From Cryptomeria japonica (taxonomy: Eukaryota > Streptophyta > Pinopsida > Cupressales > Cupressaceae): 64,000 nt of DNA. Made by a program: the position numbers and the translations under genes. Shown here one piece after another: positions 1 to 12,089 of the stretch. Position 1 is the stretch's first letter; each line of letters begins with the position of its first letter. The notes under the pieces are model-generated. The model saw nothing but the letters and a program-made list of their open reading frames with translations. It did not search any database and was not told the DNA's origin. The DNA is taken from NCBI RefSeq assembly GCF_030272615.1, contig NC_081409.1:529166291-529230290 (forward strand), read 5' to 3'.

Positions 1-21
1 ACTACCTTCCAATAGTGGGGC

Positions 22-714
22 TTGCTTGATGAGGAAAGTTTGGAAACCGATGTTACCTCTTGGTTGTATCAAGAGGAAGATGAAGAACCTGCAAACATCC
101 CAAAGAAGATGTATCCAAAAGCATCTTCCATGGTAGATAAGAATGGCTACAAAGGACATGGTCTTGGACCAGAAGAAAAAGGTATAAAAGCACCCATCTC
201 TCCAATCTCTTATAAGTGCAATAGAGGCTTAGGTTTCTCTCCTAGGCCTAAGATCACTATCGCTAGTGTCCAGCTAGACCCTCCTACTGAAGTTGAAGAT
301 TCTGATGAAGAGGAATTCTACTAAATGCCTTTTGAATACCTCGATGACATATTTCATGAAGCCCATGTAAACACTATCACCCTCATCATCCCTCCCAGTC
401 CATATGAACTTAAGCTTGTCCATCCCGAACTCATTGACGAGGACCAACAAGGACCACCTATTTTGGACATCTGTGCTGATGATGATGCTCTCATAGAATT
501 AATTAAAATGAAAGATCTTGAGGACCACACATCTATCAATGGGATTCAACTTCATCCAAAAGATTACTTTGGTAGTCCGGTCAACTCTCTCAGTCGCAAA
601 AATGAAAACAAAAACAAAAATCAAAAGTCCCCTGGTGAAAACCTTTCTGAGGCACCTTCGGACATGGAAAAAGTAAAAATAAAGAATGCATCTTCAAGTG
701 AAAACGTGGATTAG
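22..714 (+). pseudogene. E1 protease-RT linker with G-patch-like motif
   Basis: Two open stretches in one frame are separated by a single TAA at 322-324. The first holds the glycine-rich run NGYKGHGLGPEEKGIK, which resembles a G-patch (a short RNA- or protein-contact motif also known from some retroelement polyproteins). The second is acidic and ends just before the RT. E3 has the same block at 19276-19686, in the same position between protease and RT. The protease itself is not in the window. The function of this linker is unknown; processing or nucleic-acid binding is a guess. Confidence 0.7.
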
Positions 715-799
715 GTGCTTGAAGATGAGGGAATTGACCTCCCTACCATTGTGCCCTCACAATAGGAAAAGTCCCCTCTACTCATTGATGAAACTGACA

Positions 800-2270
800 C
801 AATAAATATGGGCACAACATAATTACCAAAGAATGTACTCATCACCAAGTCACTCACCGATCAAGAAAAGAAGAATTTAATAAGCTTTCTAAAAGAAACA
901 CAAATCAATTTTTGCTTGGTCATATGCTGACATGCTAGGCCTTGATCCTGACTTGGTGGTACACAATCTTGTAGTTCGTCTGAATGCTAAACCTGTCAAG
1001 AAGAATCTACGCAAGATGCATCCTCAAATTTCCCTCCTAGTAAAAGAAAAGCTACAAAAAATGTTGGATGTCAGCTTCATCAAACCTATTGATTATCCTG
1101 AATGGGTCTCCAACATTGTACCTGTTGGTAAGCCTGCTGGGGGCATCAAAATTTGCACAGACTTCAGAGATTTGAATAAAGCATGCCCTAAAGATGACTT
1201 TCCTTTGCCCAACATTGACATGATTGTGGACTTAACAACAGGACATGAAATGGTTTTTCTTGTGGATGAATTTTCTGACTACAACCAGATCCACATCACA
1301 AAAGAAGATCAACACAAGACCGCATTCACAACACCTTTGGGAACATTCTGCTATCAGGTCATGCCTTTTGGCCTCAAAAATGCAAGAGAAACCTATCAAC
1401 ACACAATGCCAACTATTTTTCATGATCTCTTGGACAAGATAATGGATGACTACATGGATGATCTTCTCGACAAGTCAAAAAAAAGGGATGAATACATTCC
1501 AATCCTAAGACAGATTTTTTAGAGATTGAAAAAATATAAATTGCGTCTAAATCCTAAGAAGTCTCTTTAGAGTCACATCAGGAAAGATCCTTGGGTTCAT
1601 AGTATCTCACAGAGACATAGAAGTAGATCCCGCAAAAGTAAAAGCTATAATGTAAATGCCTCCAACAAAGACACTCAGATAGTTGCGCAACCTACAAGAG
1701 AAACTCTAGTCCATCCAAAGATTCATTGCACATTTGGCACATAAGTGTCACCATTCACACATCTTCTAAGAAAGGATACCAAATTCAAGTGGGGCTGTCT
1801 TTGTTTTGATAAGCTCAAAGAATACCTGGCTTCTCCTCTGGTCTTGATGCCTCATATCCAGGGACAATCGCTTCTTTTGTACATATCAGCAACCACAGTG
1901 GCACTGGGGATATTACTAGCACAAATAGATGACCAAGGCAAAGAGAATGCAATCTATTACATTAGGCATACACTTGTGGGAGTATGAGCTCAATTTTTCC
2001 CCCATAGAAAGAGCTTGCCTTGCGCTGGTATTCAACACACAAAAGTTAAGACACTACATACTCAACAATAAGACTGAGATGATTGCCAAAATTGACCCCC
2101 TTAAGTACCTGTTGTCCAAAGTTTCTCTCATTGGAAGAACTACAAAATGGGTCATGCTATTGAGTGAATTTGACATTGAGTACGTGGACCGGAAAGCAAT
2201 CAAAGGACAAGTTTTAGCAGATCAATTGGCTGACGCTCCTCTTCAAGGTGATCACCCCATTATAACATAA
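800..2270 (+). pseudogene. E1 reverse transcriptase and first RNase H (broken)
   Basis: The RT would copy element RNA into DNA in cytoplasmic particles. Visible motifs are DFRDLNKACPKDDFPLPNID, MPFGLKNA and the catalytic box YMDD at about 1451-1462. The open part of the RT runs 912-1522; a frameshift near 905-912 separates it from its N-terminal end. The thumb/connection region 1523-1744 has stops and frame changes. The first RNase H follows at 1745-2270 in two overlapping frames (frameshift near 1930-1985), ending in a segment on the lines of VDRKAIKGQVLADQLADAP. Order and motifs match Ty3 pol. The many lesions make it a pseudogene. Confidence 0.88.
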
Positions 2271-2279
2271 TTTGTAGAT

Positions 2280-2798
2280 GACACCATTATGACTGTCTCC
2301 ACATCCACTAAATGGGAGTTATACTTTGATGGCTCATGCAAACATAGTGGATCGGGGGAAGGTATATTTCTTGTGACACCTCAAGGAGATTGCATCCTGA
2401 AGTAATATAAGATTGCCTTTGCATGTGCCAACAACATTGTAGATTATGAGGCTTTCTTCACTGGGATTCACATTGCCATACAATGGAAGATCAATGAGCT
2501 ACAAGCTTATGGTGACTTTCAACTTGTCATAAAACAAGTAAATGATGAATATCAAACAAAAGATGACAAGCTACTCCCCTATCGTAGCATGGTAGAAGAC
2601 CTTAAGAAATATTTCACTCTCATCCAGTTTGATCAGATTCTTAGAACAAATAATTGTCTTGCTGATGCTATGGCTACAATCAGTTCCTTCCTCCAGATGC
2701 CAGCAAATAGTCAGAGGTGTGAGTTCTTGATTGAGCAACTCCTTATTCTAGCATATGACATCCCTGAGTTTGAAATGGTGTGTCCTTGTTGGTTCTGA
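2280..2798 (+). pseudogene. E1 second (additional) RNase H domain
   Basis: A second RNase H-like domain follows the first: WELYFDGSC near 2312, then an acidic central block around YEAFFTGIHIAI, a YGDFQLVIKQ strand, and the end TNNCLADAMATISS near 2650-2690. Two tandem RNase H domains, with the second of the archaeal/plant type, define the Tat group of Ty3 elements. One in-frame TAA lies near 2403 after GDCILK. The domain would help remove RNA or trim primers during reverse transcription. E3 has the counterpart at 21240-21640. Confidence 0.82.
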
Positions 2799-4065
2799 CT
2801 CCCCTTGGTACCAAGAAACCTTCGCTTACCTTCGAGACAACATCATCCCTCCCCACCTCACTAAAACCCAACCAAAAACCTTCATTCGCCACTGTGCCCG
2901 CTACACTATCCTTGGTGACACCCTTTTTCGAAGGCATTTTGACGAATCCCTCCTAAGGTGTTTAGACAAAGAGGAGGCTGAATGGGCACTATGCAAAGTG
3001 CATTAAGGTAGTATTTGTGGAGCACACTCTAGCGACCTCACATTGGATAAAAATATCTTGCGTATAGGATACTATTGGCCTACAATGGAAGAAGATGCAT
3101 ATCATTATGTGAAGAAATGTGTCCCTTGTTAGAAACACAGTGACAAAATACACGCACCTTCTTAGGATCTACAACCGTTCATTACACCTTGGCCCTTCTC
3201 TCAGTGGGGGCTTGATCTCATAGGGAAAATCCATCCTGCCTCATCCAATGGCCACAAGTTCATAATAACTACCCTTGAATACTTCACCAAATGGGTGGAG
3301 GCCATACCCCTCACCTTCACCATTGGAAAACAAATTTCTAAGTTTATCCTAAATTACCTCATCTGCCGATATGGAATACCTAAAACAATCATCATAGATA
3401 ATGGCAGACCATTCAAGAATCAGGATGTCAAATAACTTTGTCAGAAGTTTGGCATTCAACATCGCTTTTCCACTCCATACTACCCGCAAGGTAATGGTTA
3501 AGTTGAGGCTTCAAATAAAACCCTCATCAAAATCCTCAAAAAGACAATCGATGAAGTAGGTTGTAATTGGCACTTGCAATTCTTTCCCGCCCTCTAGGCC
3601 TACCACACAAGTATCCGCTCACCCATAGGAGCCACCCCATACTCCCTAGTCTCCAGTTATGAAGTTGTCCTACCCCTTGAGATCGAGGTCCCGTCACTAA
3701 GGGTTTCGCTGCAAAATACCCTCCCTGATGAAGAATACAGAGTCACTAGGCTACAAGAGCTTGAATTGCTGGATGAAAGGTGCCCCAAGGCCTTAAATCA
3801 CCTTCGGGTATATCAAAACCACCTATGGTTGAGCTATAACAAGAAGATTCGAACTTGGGAATTCGACATTGGTGATCTTGTGCTTATGGAAAATCAGAGA
3901 AACCTATAGGACCATGAAAAGAAAGGCAAGTTTGAGCCTAATTGGCTTCGACCATATGTGATCACTACAAAATATGGATCAGGTGCCTATCAGTTGGCCA
4001 CTCCCAAAGGTGAACCCTTGGATGAGCCTATGAACATCATGCACCTAAAGAGATTTTATGCCTAG
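2799..4065 (+). pseudogene. E1 integrase (single frame, seven stops)
   Basis: One frame reads through the whole integrase: an HHCC-type zinc-binding region (ending in CVPC near 3120-3130), the catalytic core (GLDLIGKIHPAS, later IIDNGRPFKNQDV and YYPQGNG), and a C-terminal part ending NIMHLKRFYA at 4063-4065. It is interrupted by seven in-frame stops, at about 3004, 3130, 3163, 3433, 3499, 3595 and 3907. Several stand where Gln or Trp is expected, as in NG*VEA and L*AYH. No frameshift is needed, so decay here was by point mutation. Confidence 0.85.
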
Positions 4066-6860
4066 TCCTCAAAGATCACCAGTGTTCAAAAAAAAAAAAA
4101 AAAAAAAAAAATCAAAAAAAACACAAAAAAATGAAAAAATGGAAAAAGTAAAGAAAAATCAATTCATCCATCAGTGAAAACCACTTTATGGCACTATGGG
4201 CAAGTACCTTGGTGAAAACCTGGTTTCAAGCATCAAGGTAAATAAGCTAGATCCATCGCTTGCTCAGACAAATTGGCTTTTTAATCCCCATCCCCCTTGG
4301 CCTCGTGGTTTTGTCACTTTTATAGTGTTCGTGAGCAAATTTGGCTTCGCACCATATCCTTTCCCCCCCTTCCACTCGCCTGATATCCCTATTCCATAAA
4401 TCAAATAATCTGACATGTAGTTCACAAGCTCTCACCTGTGGAGATGATCAATTTAAATGTGCGAAATTAATTGACATGATTCAAGCAATCGGATTCATTG
4501 TTTCAAATGCTCTGACATGACATGAGTCATCCTATGATCCTCCACTACCTCCCATTTCCCCCCGTTTCCTCCCACCTACCTGCTCCATATCCACAATTCA
4601 TTAATCAAATAATCTGACATGCTGATTTCCTCCCACCCAGCCACTTGATTCCCATATTCCATAATAAAATTTGAATATTCTGATGTCTTCCACATTCCAG
4701 CAATGATGAGGATTGTATGATTTTACTTGACAAATAAAGGCATCTGTGCAGGATGACTCCCGCATTGATTCACCATCATTTCCCCTACTTCGCTTACAAC
4801 TGGTTGTCTTCTTTATTCTATAAGAAAAGAAATCATGTGATGCTCCATCCCATTTCCCTTGCTCGCTTGTAGCCAATTGTCCCATCCATTTTTCAATCCA
4901 TGCCACTGCATAAACCTTCACCACCTCGCCAGTGGATATCAAAGTTATTTTTTTATCTTCACGAGATGATGAGTCTTTGTCCTAGCCATGAATAAGGGTC
5001 CCCTAGCACACTAAGCTTTCATTCCACTAGCTTGAGCTTTCCGCCCATCACACAACTTCCGTCCTAGTACACTGAGCTTAACCCCCGATTTTTGAGCTTG
5101 AGCTTCTTCTTGACTTGTGCATCGTCCATGCACTCCTCCACATGAGCTTAAACAAATCTTTGCAGTCAACACCACATCCACATGCATATGTCCATACCAC
5201 CTGCTCTATTGCCTATTCAGTCCCAACACTTACTCCTGCCCATTGGGATGCATCCTTCCCTTGTTTGACATTTTATCCATAATCCTAAGTCCTACTCTTG
5301 GCAAGAGGTGTACATTTTTTTTGCATGATTTGGTCAGTTGCTTTGATTTGCATCATTTTGTCCTATGACTACTCCTATCTACGGCTGTCAGGATCATTCT
5401 ATATCTTGGTATGTTTTGGGTGGCTATACACTGGGGCATATCTTTGTGGTATGGCATGTTTGATAGTTTTTCTTGCACGAACCTACATCCCTATATTTAC
5501 ATCTATATGGTGTTTACACGGTTGTGTGCAAGGGATACGTATTGTCTGAGAGTTAGTCCATGCCTTAGATTTTCACAACATCCTAATTCCTATAAGTAGT
5601 GGTGTAGATCATCCTTGGAAACATCAAAACTAGGTTTTCTCTCCACATATGCACAACAACAAATCCCTCCATATACATTCATTCACCCATTGCATCCATG
5701 CATTTTGGAGACCTCAATTTATTCACCTCTTCCTTTCTTTTATCTAGTCCTATATCATTGTATTATGGTGGACACATTCTAAAAATAGTTTCACTTGCAT
5801 TAGTCATTATCATTAGTGGCACTTTTTGTATTATCATTGATTATGTCATTCATTTTCATTATCGCTTTCATTTTGGTTGCATACTTATAATTTTATATAG
5901 TTGTGTTATCATTATCATTATCATTATTATTTTGAATTGGTATTATCATATCATTGCATTATTTTCGCACATCTCCATTCACATTGACATTTTGGGTGCA
6001 TTACATTTTAGGTTCATAATAAATATTGATGTAAGTTTAATTAAAGCCCATTCAAACATTAGTATCTCATGAAGTTATACAATAATTAATAATCACATTA
6101 TTGAATATAAAACATTTGGAAATAATCCCATTTAGGCACATTATATTGCATCTTCATTTCATTTTGGGTGCTTTACATCCTAGGTACATGAAATAGGATC
6201 CCATTCAAACATTAATATTTTTTTTTACATGAATGGTCATTTAAGTCATCAATCAACCACACTATTTTGGTTTGTTATCTTTTAGTAGCTAAATGAGGGT
6301 TTTCATTACATCACACCGAACATTAAGTACATTCTGCATTCATTTAGTTATCACATTCACCATAGATCCATTTATTCACTTACCATTTTAGATGAATTTC
6401 ATTTGTAGAAGCATTTATTATACCTCATACATTTATCATATCATTAAATATCACATACATACACATCATGTTCATCTTCAGTACACCACAACATAAAGAA
6501 TTATCATGAAAAAATAAAAAAAATTGTATATCATATAGGCATACATCATACACATGCATCCTGCATCCACAAACATGTTAGCGACATCATAAATAACACA
6601 TGTATACATACATCTCATAATCATCCATCCTGCATCACAAATAGGTCAGATCATATACATCAACACATCATCATATCATAAAATCATAAAATCATCATCC
6701 ATCATATAAATAATAAATCAAAGTCCATAATAATATGCTGCCAAAATCACATGTCATATATATCTCAAAAATATGAATGTGTCAAATCGGAGTACAATTA
6801 TATAACCTCGAAGGGTCAAAAAATAATGTGTCACATACATCTAGAGCACTATCTTGTGCT
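4066..6860 (+). other. E1 spacer between pol and antisense gene
   Basis: No coding frame could be supported. It opens with an A-rich stretch (about 4089-4140), then pyrimidine-rich sequence. An exact 19-bp direct repeat, AATCAAATAATCTGACATG, occurs near 4398 and 4601, which hints at an old duplication of about 200 bp. From about 5650 the sequence becomes very AT-rich with many CAT/ATT runs. In Tat elements a non-coding spacer of variable length lies here. E3 has a much shorter one (23012-23614). Confidence 0.6.
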
Positions 6861-6869
6861 CTCCTAATC

Positions 6870-7785
6870 ACTTGCCCCTGCTGCTAAACCTAAGGGCCCA
6901 CCTGGAGGTCATGGTGTTCTCATCCCCACAGACTTTCCTGACTGATGGGTTTGTGTCCTGTGGGATTAGGTGCTCTTTGCGTACGAAGGTTCCTATTGGT
7001 TTCATGGCACGACCCGATAATACAAATCCATGTAGTACTAAACCTCATGAGATAATCTCTCTGCCCGCTGCTATCCTGCGATGACATCAACAAACACCTG
7101 TACAAGCCTTGTACATCTGTCGAGCCACATCCCTCTCACCCTTTAGCCTCACCACATTTGCCTCTGCCATACTCAATCGGTCGCGGATTGTCTCTATCTC
7201 ATCATCCATCCTCTCCAACTCTGCTCTCATCTATGAGATGGCATCCCCACTCTGCGCCTCCTCCAAGAGTCTCTTGGACTTATCCCTCTCATTCCGCAGA
7301 TATGAGACCTTTGTCAGTGCTGTTTGTAAACTCTCCCTCAGATCATCTACCTCCATGGTCAGTCGGGCAACCTCTGACTATAGGTTGTCTACTCTGGCTC
7401 TCTCAACTCCCAACTCCTCATTAAGGCCCCTAGTGCTCCCTCTCATAACATCCATCCCTCATAGCTCTTCCAATGTCCTCTACCTCTCCCTCGCACCATC
7501 CCTCTCCCTAACCACCCTGTCATACTCTGCGTGCGAGTCCCCTCCTGCTTGTACCGACACCTTTCCCTGTACTTGTATATCAGGAATATCCATGGGCTCG
7601 GGACCTCCCTCTCCTCCCTCCTCTACACCCACCCCATAGATCTATGCTGCTAGTGGTTGTACCTGTAATGGTACCTCTACTTGAAGCACCCACTATCCTC
7701 CCCTCTGTCCTCTCCTCCATCTCCCTGCTCCTCCTTGCCTCTGCCTCTGTCTCCCTCCTCCCCTTTCTACCACTCTATCAGCTGA
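6870..7785 (-). pseudogene. E1 antisense PMD gene, C-terminal coiled-coil part
   Basis: Read on the minus strand, this stretch gives a charged, helix-forming frame, for example the runs VARLTMEVDDLRESLQTALT and MRAELERMDDEIETIRDRL at about 7150-7390, with a few stops. It is the coiled-coil tail of an antisense gene whose N-terminal domain lies at 13961-15146; E2 separates the two halves. The 176-aa plus-strand frame here (7109-7639) is only the shadow of this one. E3 shows the same plan (PMD, acidic region, coiled coil) at 23615-25635. Confidence 0.6.
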
Positions 7786-7790
7786 CCCAT
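7786..7790. repeat. Target-site duplication CCCAT, left copy (E2)
   Basis: CCCAT stands directly before the TGAAGTAG start of the left E2 LTR and again directly after the right LTR at 13956-13960. This fixes both edges of E2. Confidence 0.93.
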
Positions 7791-8575
7791 TGAAGTAGTC
7801 ACTGGTGAGGAGGGACCTCAAAGAGATCAATCCTGACCAGCCAGCAAGAGTAAACACAACAAAAACACAAAGATATGATGGAGGCAGTGCAGAACATATT
7901 GATTAATTGCATGAAATTTGATTACATCCAACTGGTAACAACCCAGTTATAACATATCGGCTCACATGCCTAGTAGAATAGGTCACAACCAGGACTTTGA
8001 ATCGAAAGATATATCTTCTATGCACAATCTAGCTATCTAATTCTCTCTTCCATTTATTCTAAAGCATAATTACAAATATATATATTGATCCAAAGGATCC
8101 AGTCGACCCAAAAGGGATCAAAACACGAAGAGCAAGACCTAAATTGAAAATAACAAGGTCGACCTCCACCAAGAGATTCCTCTGGAAAATCCAAAGGATG
8201 AAACATAGAAGGTCGACCACATGCCAAGGAACATCGATATCAAAGTCCAAGGCTCTGCAAGTTTCAAAATGGGTTCCAGTAGATCACCAAAATAGGTATC
8301 AAGCAATCGGTAATAAAGAACTGTCAATCCGGTAACAAGAAACTATCACAAAAACTGGTAGTGATATCTTGTCGGAAAGTGATCAAAATGCGATGTAGTC
8401 TGAAAGAAAGAAAGATGATCAAGTATTCAAATAGAATCCAACTCCATAGGATCCAGTGAGCCAAAATCAAGACACACAGAAAGGAAAACTGAAACTGCTA
8501 ACAGAAAACAAAACAGAAAGGAAAATGTTTTTGGTTGATGCAAGATTGCTGTGAACCAGGGATGCTCCTGCATCA
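7791..8575 (-). repeat. E2 3' LTR
   Basis: 785 bp, starting TGAAGTAGTCAC and ending CTCCTGCATCA on the plus strand. It matches 13199-13955 along its whole length. Because the element is on the minus strand this is the 3' LTR. Confidence 0.93.
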
Positions 8576-8606
8576 AACATCCGGGGTTAATGAAAAAGTG
8601 AGCCTC

Positions 8607-8966
8607 TCACTTTGCTGGGGTCAGAGGGAAACTAATGCGGTCTACCTCTTCCTGAGAAATCCAAGATGAATCTTCAACTGGTCCGCCCTTCCACTTCATA
8701 AGATATTCCTTATACTGACTGTTCTGGGTACTACGTCCAATCCTACTATCCAAAATATCTTCAATCTGATCCAGTTCCTTCTGGGGAAATTGTTCCTCCA
8801 AGTCTGCAACACTATCCTCACTGAATTCTGGTTCATGGTACTCATGAAGATCTATAATATTGAATATAGGTGAAATACTTAGACTATTCGATAGCTCCAC
8901 TTCATATACATTTCCGGATCTGAACTTCATCAAAATCTTACAAGGTCCAAACTTCTTCATTTGCAA
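8607..8966 (-). pseudogene. E2 integrase C-terminus with chromodomain
   Basis: A 119-residue open stretch. Its start (KKFGPCKILMKFRSGNVYEVEL) is the GPF/Y-type end of a Ty3 integrase. Residues about 67-112 form a chromodomain, from QIEDILDSRIG through YKEYLMKWKG to SSWISQEEV. In chromoviruses this domain reads histone marks or heterochromatin and steers integration. The stop is followed within 32 bp by the 3' LTR. This stretch is itself open; the rest of the polyprotein is broken, so it belongs to a dead element. Confidence 0.88.
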
Positions 8967-9911
8967 CTTATTATAAGTTCCAACTGGGAATCTCTATTTT
9001 TTCAGATATACCATCACTTCATTGCCAACTTCAAATTCCTTATGTCTCCTCTTCTCATCGGCCTTCTCCTTATATTTGTTGTTCATGTCTTCCAAATGCT
9101 GTTTAACCTGAATATGCAATGCTGCCATGTGATCTACAAAATCTTCTACTTCTGAACTCTTCCGGTCTTCACTGCTAATGTCTCTCAATTTTGATATTCC
9201 TCTAGGGTGCACTCTGGTAACAATCTCAAAAGGTGTTTTTCTGATACTTCGATTCACTGAATTGTTGTAGGCAAACTCTACTTGTGCAAGAAACAAATCC
9301 CAACTTTTGGTTTTATCTCCCACTAAACATCTCAAAAAATTTCCCGAACTTCGGTTAACAACCTCTGTATGTCCATCAGTCTGTGGATGAAAATTAGAAC
9401 TAAACTTCAAATCTATCTTCATCTTCTTCCAAAGTGTTCTTCAAAAATAGCCAACAAACTTAGTGTCTCTGTCTGAAACTATTCTCTTAGGTAATCCATG
9501 CAATCTCATCACTTCCTTGAAAAATAGGTTTGCTACATGTAATACATCTGATGTCTTCTTACAAGGTATGAAATGAGCCATCTTCAAAAATCTATCCACT
9601 ACCACAAATATAGAATCATTCCCTCTTGGTGTCTTAGGAAATCCAAGTACAAAATCCATGCTTATATTCTCCCAAGGTCTGACTGGTACTATCAAAGGTT
9701 TATACAATCCCACATTCTGACTACTACCTTTTACAACTTGACAAACTCTACAACTCTGCACATATCTCTTAACATCCTTATGAATATGGGGCCAAAAGTA
9801 CAACTCACTCACCAATGCAACTGTTTTTTCAATTCCAAAATATCCAGTTAGTCCTCCAGAATGTTTCTCCTTTATCAGGTTCTCTCTCATGGAACTCTTA
9901 GGTATGCACAA
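8967..9911 (-). pseudogene. E2 integrase core (two frames)
   Basis: Joins DNA copies into the genome. Visible are the zinc-binding segment (GYFGIEKTVALVSELYFW, then CRVCQ), the first catalytic Asp in ENISMDFVLGFP, the second in KRIVSDRDTKFVGYF, and the Glu in HPQTDGHTEVVNR. A stop or frameshift at about 9422-9440, just after FVGYF, separates the last part (8994-9422). The catalytic triad residues are all still present; only the reading frame is lost. Confidence 0.88.
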
Positions 9912-10046
9912 CTAAACTCCCCTGATTAACATTCCATCCCGAATGAAGCAATACAACCATTTTCTTCTATCTTCCATAACCGGTTCTCTACATGCTTTCT
10001 AAGGTTCAACAAAATCTGGGTCTTCATCACACAAGGTCTTCAAATC

Positions 10047-11588
10047 TTAAAAACCTAATATTGTCACTCGCATCCGTGTCAACAAATTCCTTCTCCTACT
10101 CAATGCATCAACAACTTTGTTAGATTTTCCACTTCTATGCTCCAACACAAAGGTGTAACTTTGCAAGAATTCTACCCATCTCATATGTTTTTGATTCAAC
10201 TTACTCTGACTGTTCAAATACTTCAAAGCTTGATGATCTGTATACAACACAAACTCCTTAGGCAACAAGTAGTATCTCCATTTCTTCAAGGTTTGAACTA
10301 TGGCATAAAACTCCTGATCATACATTGAATATCTTCTTTGGGCATCATTCAATTTCTCACTAAAATAGGCTACTGCTCTCCCTTCTTGACTCAAGACTAC
10401 TCCTATTGTTGTTCCACTTGTATCACAATCCACTTGAAATACTTTATTAAAATCCGGTAAAGTTAACATAGGCTTCTCAGTCACTTTCTGCTTTAATAAT
10501 TCAAAACTTTTGTTTGCTCCGGTGGTCCGCTTGAATTCCTTCTGATCTCCTATCATGGTCTTAGTCATAGGGTTACAAATTGACCTGAAATTTTTGATAA
10601 ACTTCCAGTAAAAACCAACCAACCCATGAAATGATCTTACCTCCCTAAGGATTTCCGGTGTAGGCCACTCAACAATGACTTTCACTTTCTCAAGGTCCAT
10701 ATTCAAACCATCCTTAGATATCACAAATCCTAAATATACTAACTCATCCTTCATGAAAGTAAACTTCTTGATATTGATCAACAACTTTTCTTCTCTCAAC
10801 CTCTGCAAAACTTGTCTTAACTACAACAAATGCTCCTCTTTTGTCTTACTGAAAATCAGAATGTCATCCAAATACACAATAACAAACTTACCCAAGAATT
10901 TCTTCAATACCTCATTCATCAGCCTCATGAAAGTAATTGGTGCATTAGTCAATCCAAAAGGCATCACCAACCATTAATATAGTCCTTCATTTGTCTTACA
11001 TGCTATCTTCCACTCATCACCTTCTTTGATCCTGATTTGATGATATCCACTCTTCAAATCTATCTTTGTAAAGTATTTTTCTCCACTCAAACAATCCATT
11101 ATGTCATTCATCCTAGGCAAAGGAAACTGGTATTTCACTATGATCTTGTTTATTGCTCTTGAATCGGTACAAATCCTCCATTCTCCATTCTTCTTAGGTG
11201 CTAATACAACTGGTACTGCACAAGGGCTCATACTTTCCTTGATCAAACCTTTCTTCAATGGCTACTGCACTTGTCTATTTAGTTCTTCATTCTCTGTCAG
11301 TCTCAACCAATGTACAACTTTGTTAGGCAAACTAGCTCTGAGAACCAAGTCCATGCAACGACTAATACTTCTAACAGGTGGCAATCCATCAGGTACATTA
11401 TTTGAAATAATGTCCTCATATTCTGTCAGCAAATCTCTTATCTCTGCCTGGTGTTCTCCTTCCGGTTTCAGTCTCTCAGTCTTCTTAGGAATTAAGGCAA
11501 AACACACGTTCTCATGTCTCAGTCCATCCATGAATTTCCTTCCATCTACTAAACATAATCTGGCATTTGTACATACTTCATTCTTCAA
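10047..11588 (-). pseudogene. E2 reverse transcriptase and RNase H
   Basis: RT motifs run from [18 protein letters not shown] through [20 protein letters not shown] and [14 protein letters not shown] to YLDDILIFS at about 10848-10874. The connection and RNase H follow (YFSEKLNDAQRRYSMYDQEF, then VLYTDHQALKYL and VVDALSRR). Breaks: a TAG near 11262 (before MKKGLIKES), a TAA near 10974 after NEGLY, and a TAG near 10818. All other core motifs are intact. It belongs to the single polyprotein of the chromovirus. Confidence 0.9.
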
Positions 11589-12028
11589 AGGTTCTCACAA
11601 AGGTAAAAAGGTTGCTTCATCCCATTTGCCACAATAGTGTATGTATTCTTCCTCCCATCATGTATATCCTGTCTATGAAACTGCCAAGGTCTTCCCAACA
11701 AAAGATTACAAATATCCATAGGCATAATATCACACAAAACTTCATCATGATAATTCTGAATTTTCAACTTTGCCAAACACTATTCACTTACTAACAACTT
11801 ATGTTCACCCCAAATCCATGCTATCTAGTAAGGCTTAGGGTGTTTTAATCTCTCCAATTTCAAATTATTCACCATCTCCTCTGAAACAAGATTATCTGAA
11901 CTACCACTATAAATAACAACTTTACAACACTTATTGGATACCTTACATCTGGTCTTGAACAGATTCTTCCTCTGCAAGGGCTCTTCATCTCCTCCAGTAT
12001 GACACAAAGCTCTCCTCATCATCAACAA
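11589..12028 (-). pseudogene. E2 aspartic protease, catalytic Asp replaced
   Basis: The segment KVVIYSGSSDNLVSEEMV occupies the active-site loop of a Ty3 aspartic protease. Family members have Asp before Ser-Gly; here the codon at about 11909-11911 reads TAT (Tyr). The later flap region and the ILGRPW-like end (NLLLGRPWQ) are recognisable at about 11690-11720. A stop near 11825 splits the domain. Such a protease could not cleave the polyprotein. Confidence 0.78.
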
Positions 12029-12089
12029 TTCTCCATCTTCTGGTTTATTGTCTGATCTGGTGGGTTTTCTTCCACCACTGCTTCTCTTC

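Noticed and set aside
5117-6072. Several 80-124-aa frames on the plus strand
   Set aside because: Low complexity, rich in Ile/His/Phe from CAT/ATT repeats in an AT-rich spacer; no motif.
7109-7639. 176-aa open frame on the plus strand
   Set aside because: Ser/Leu-rich shadow of the antisense coiled-coil frame; the minus strand gives the sensible protein.
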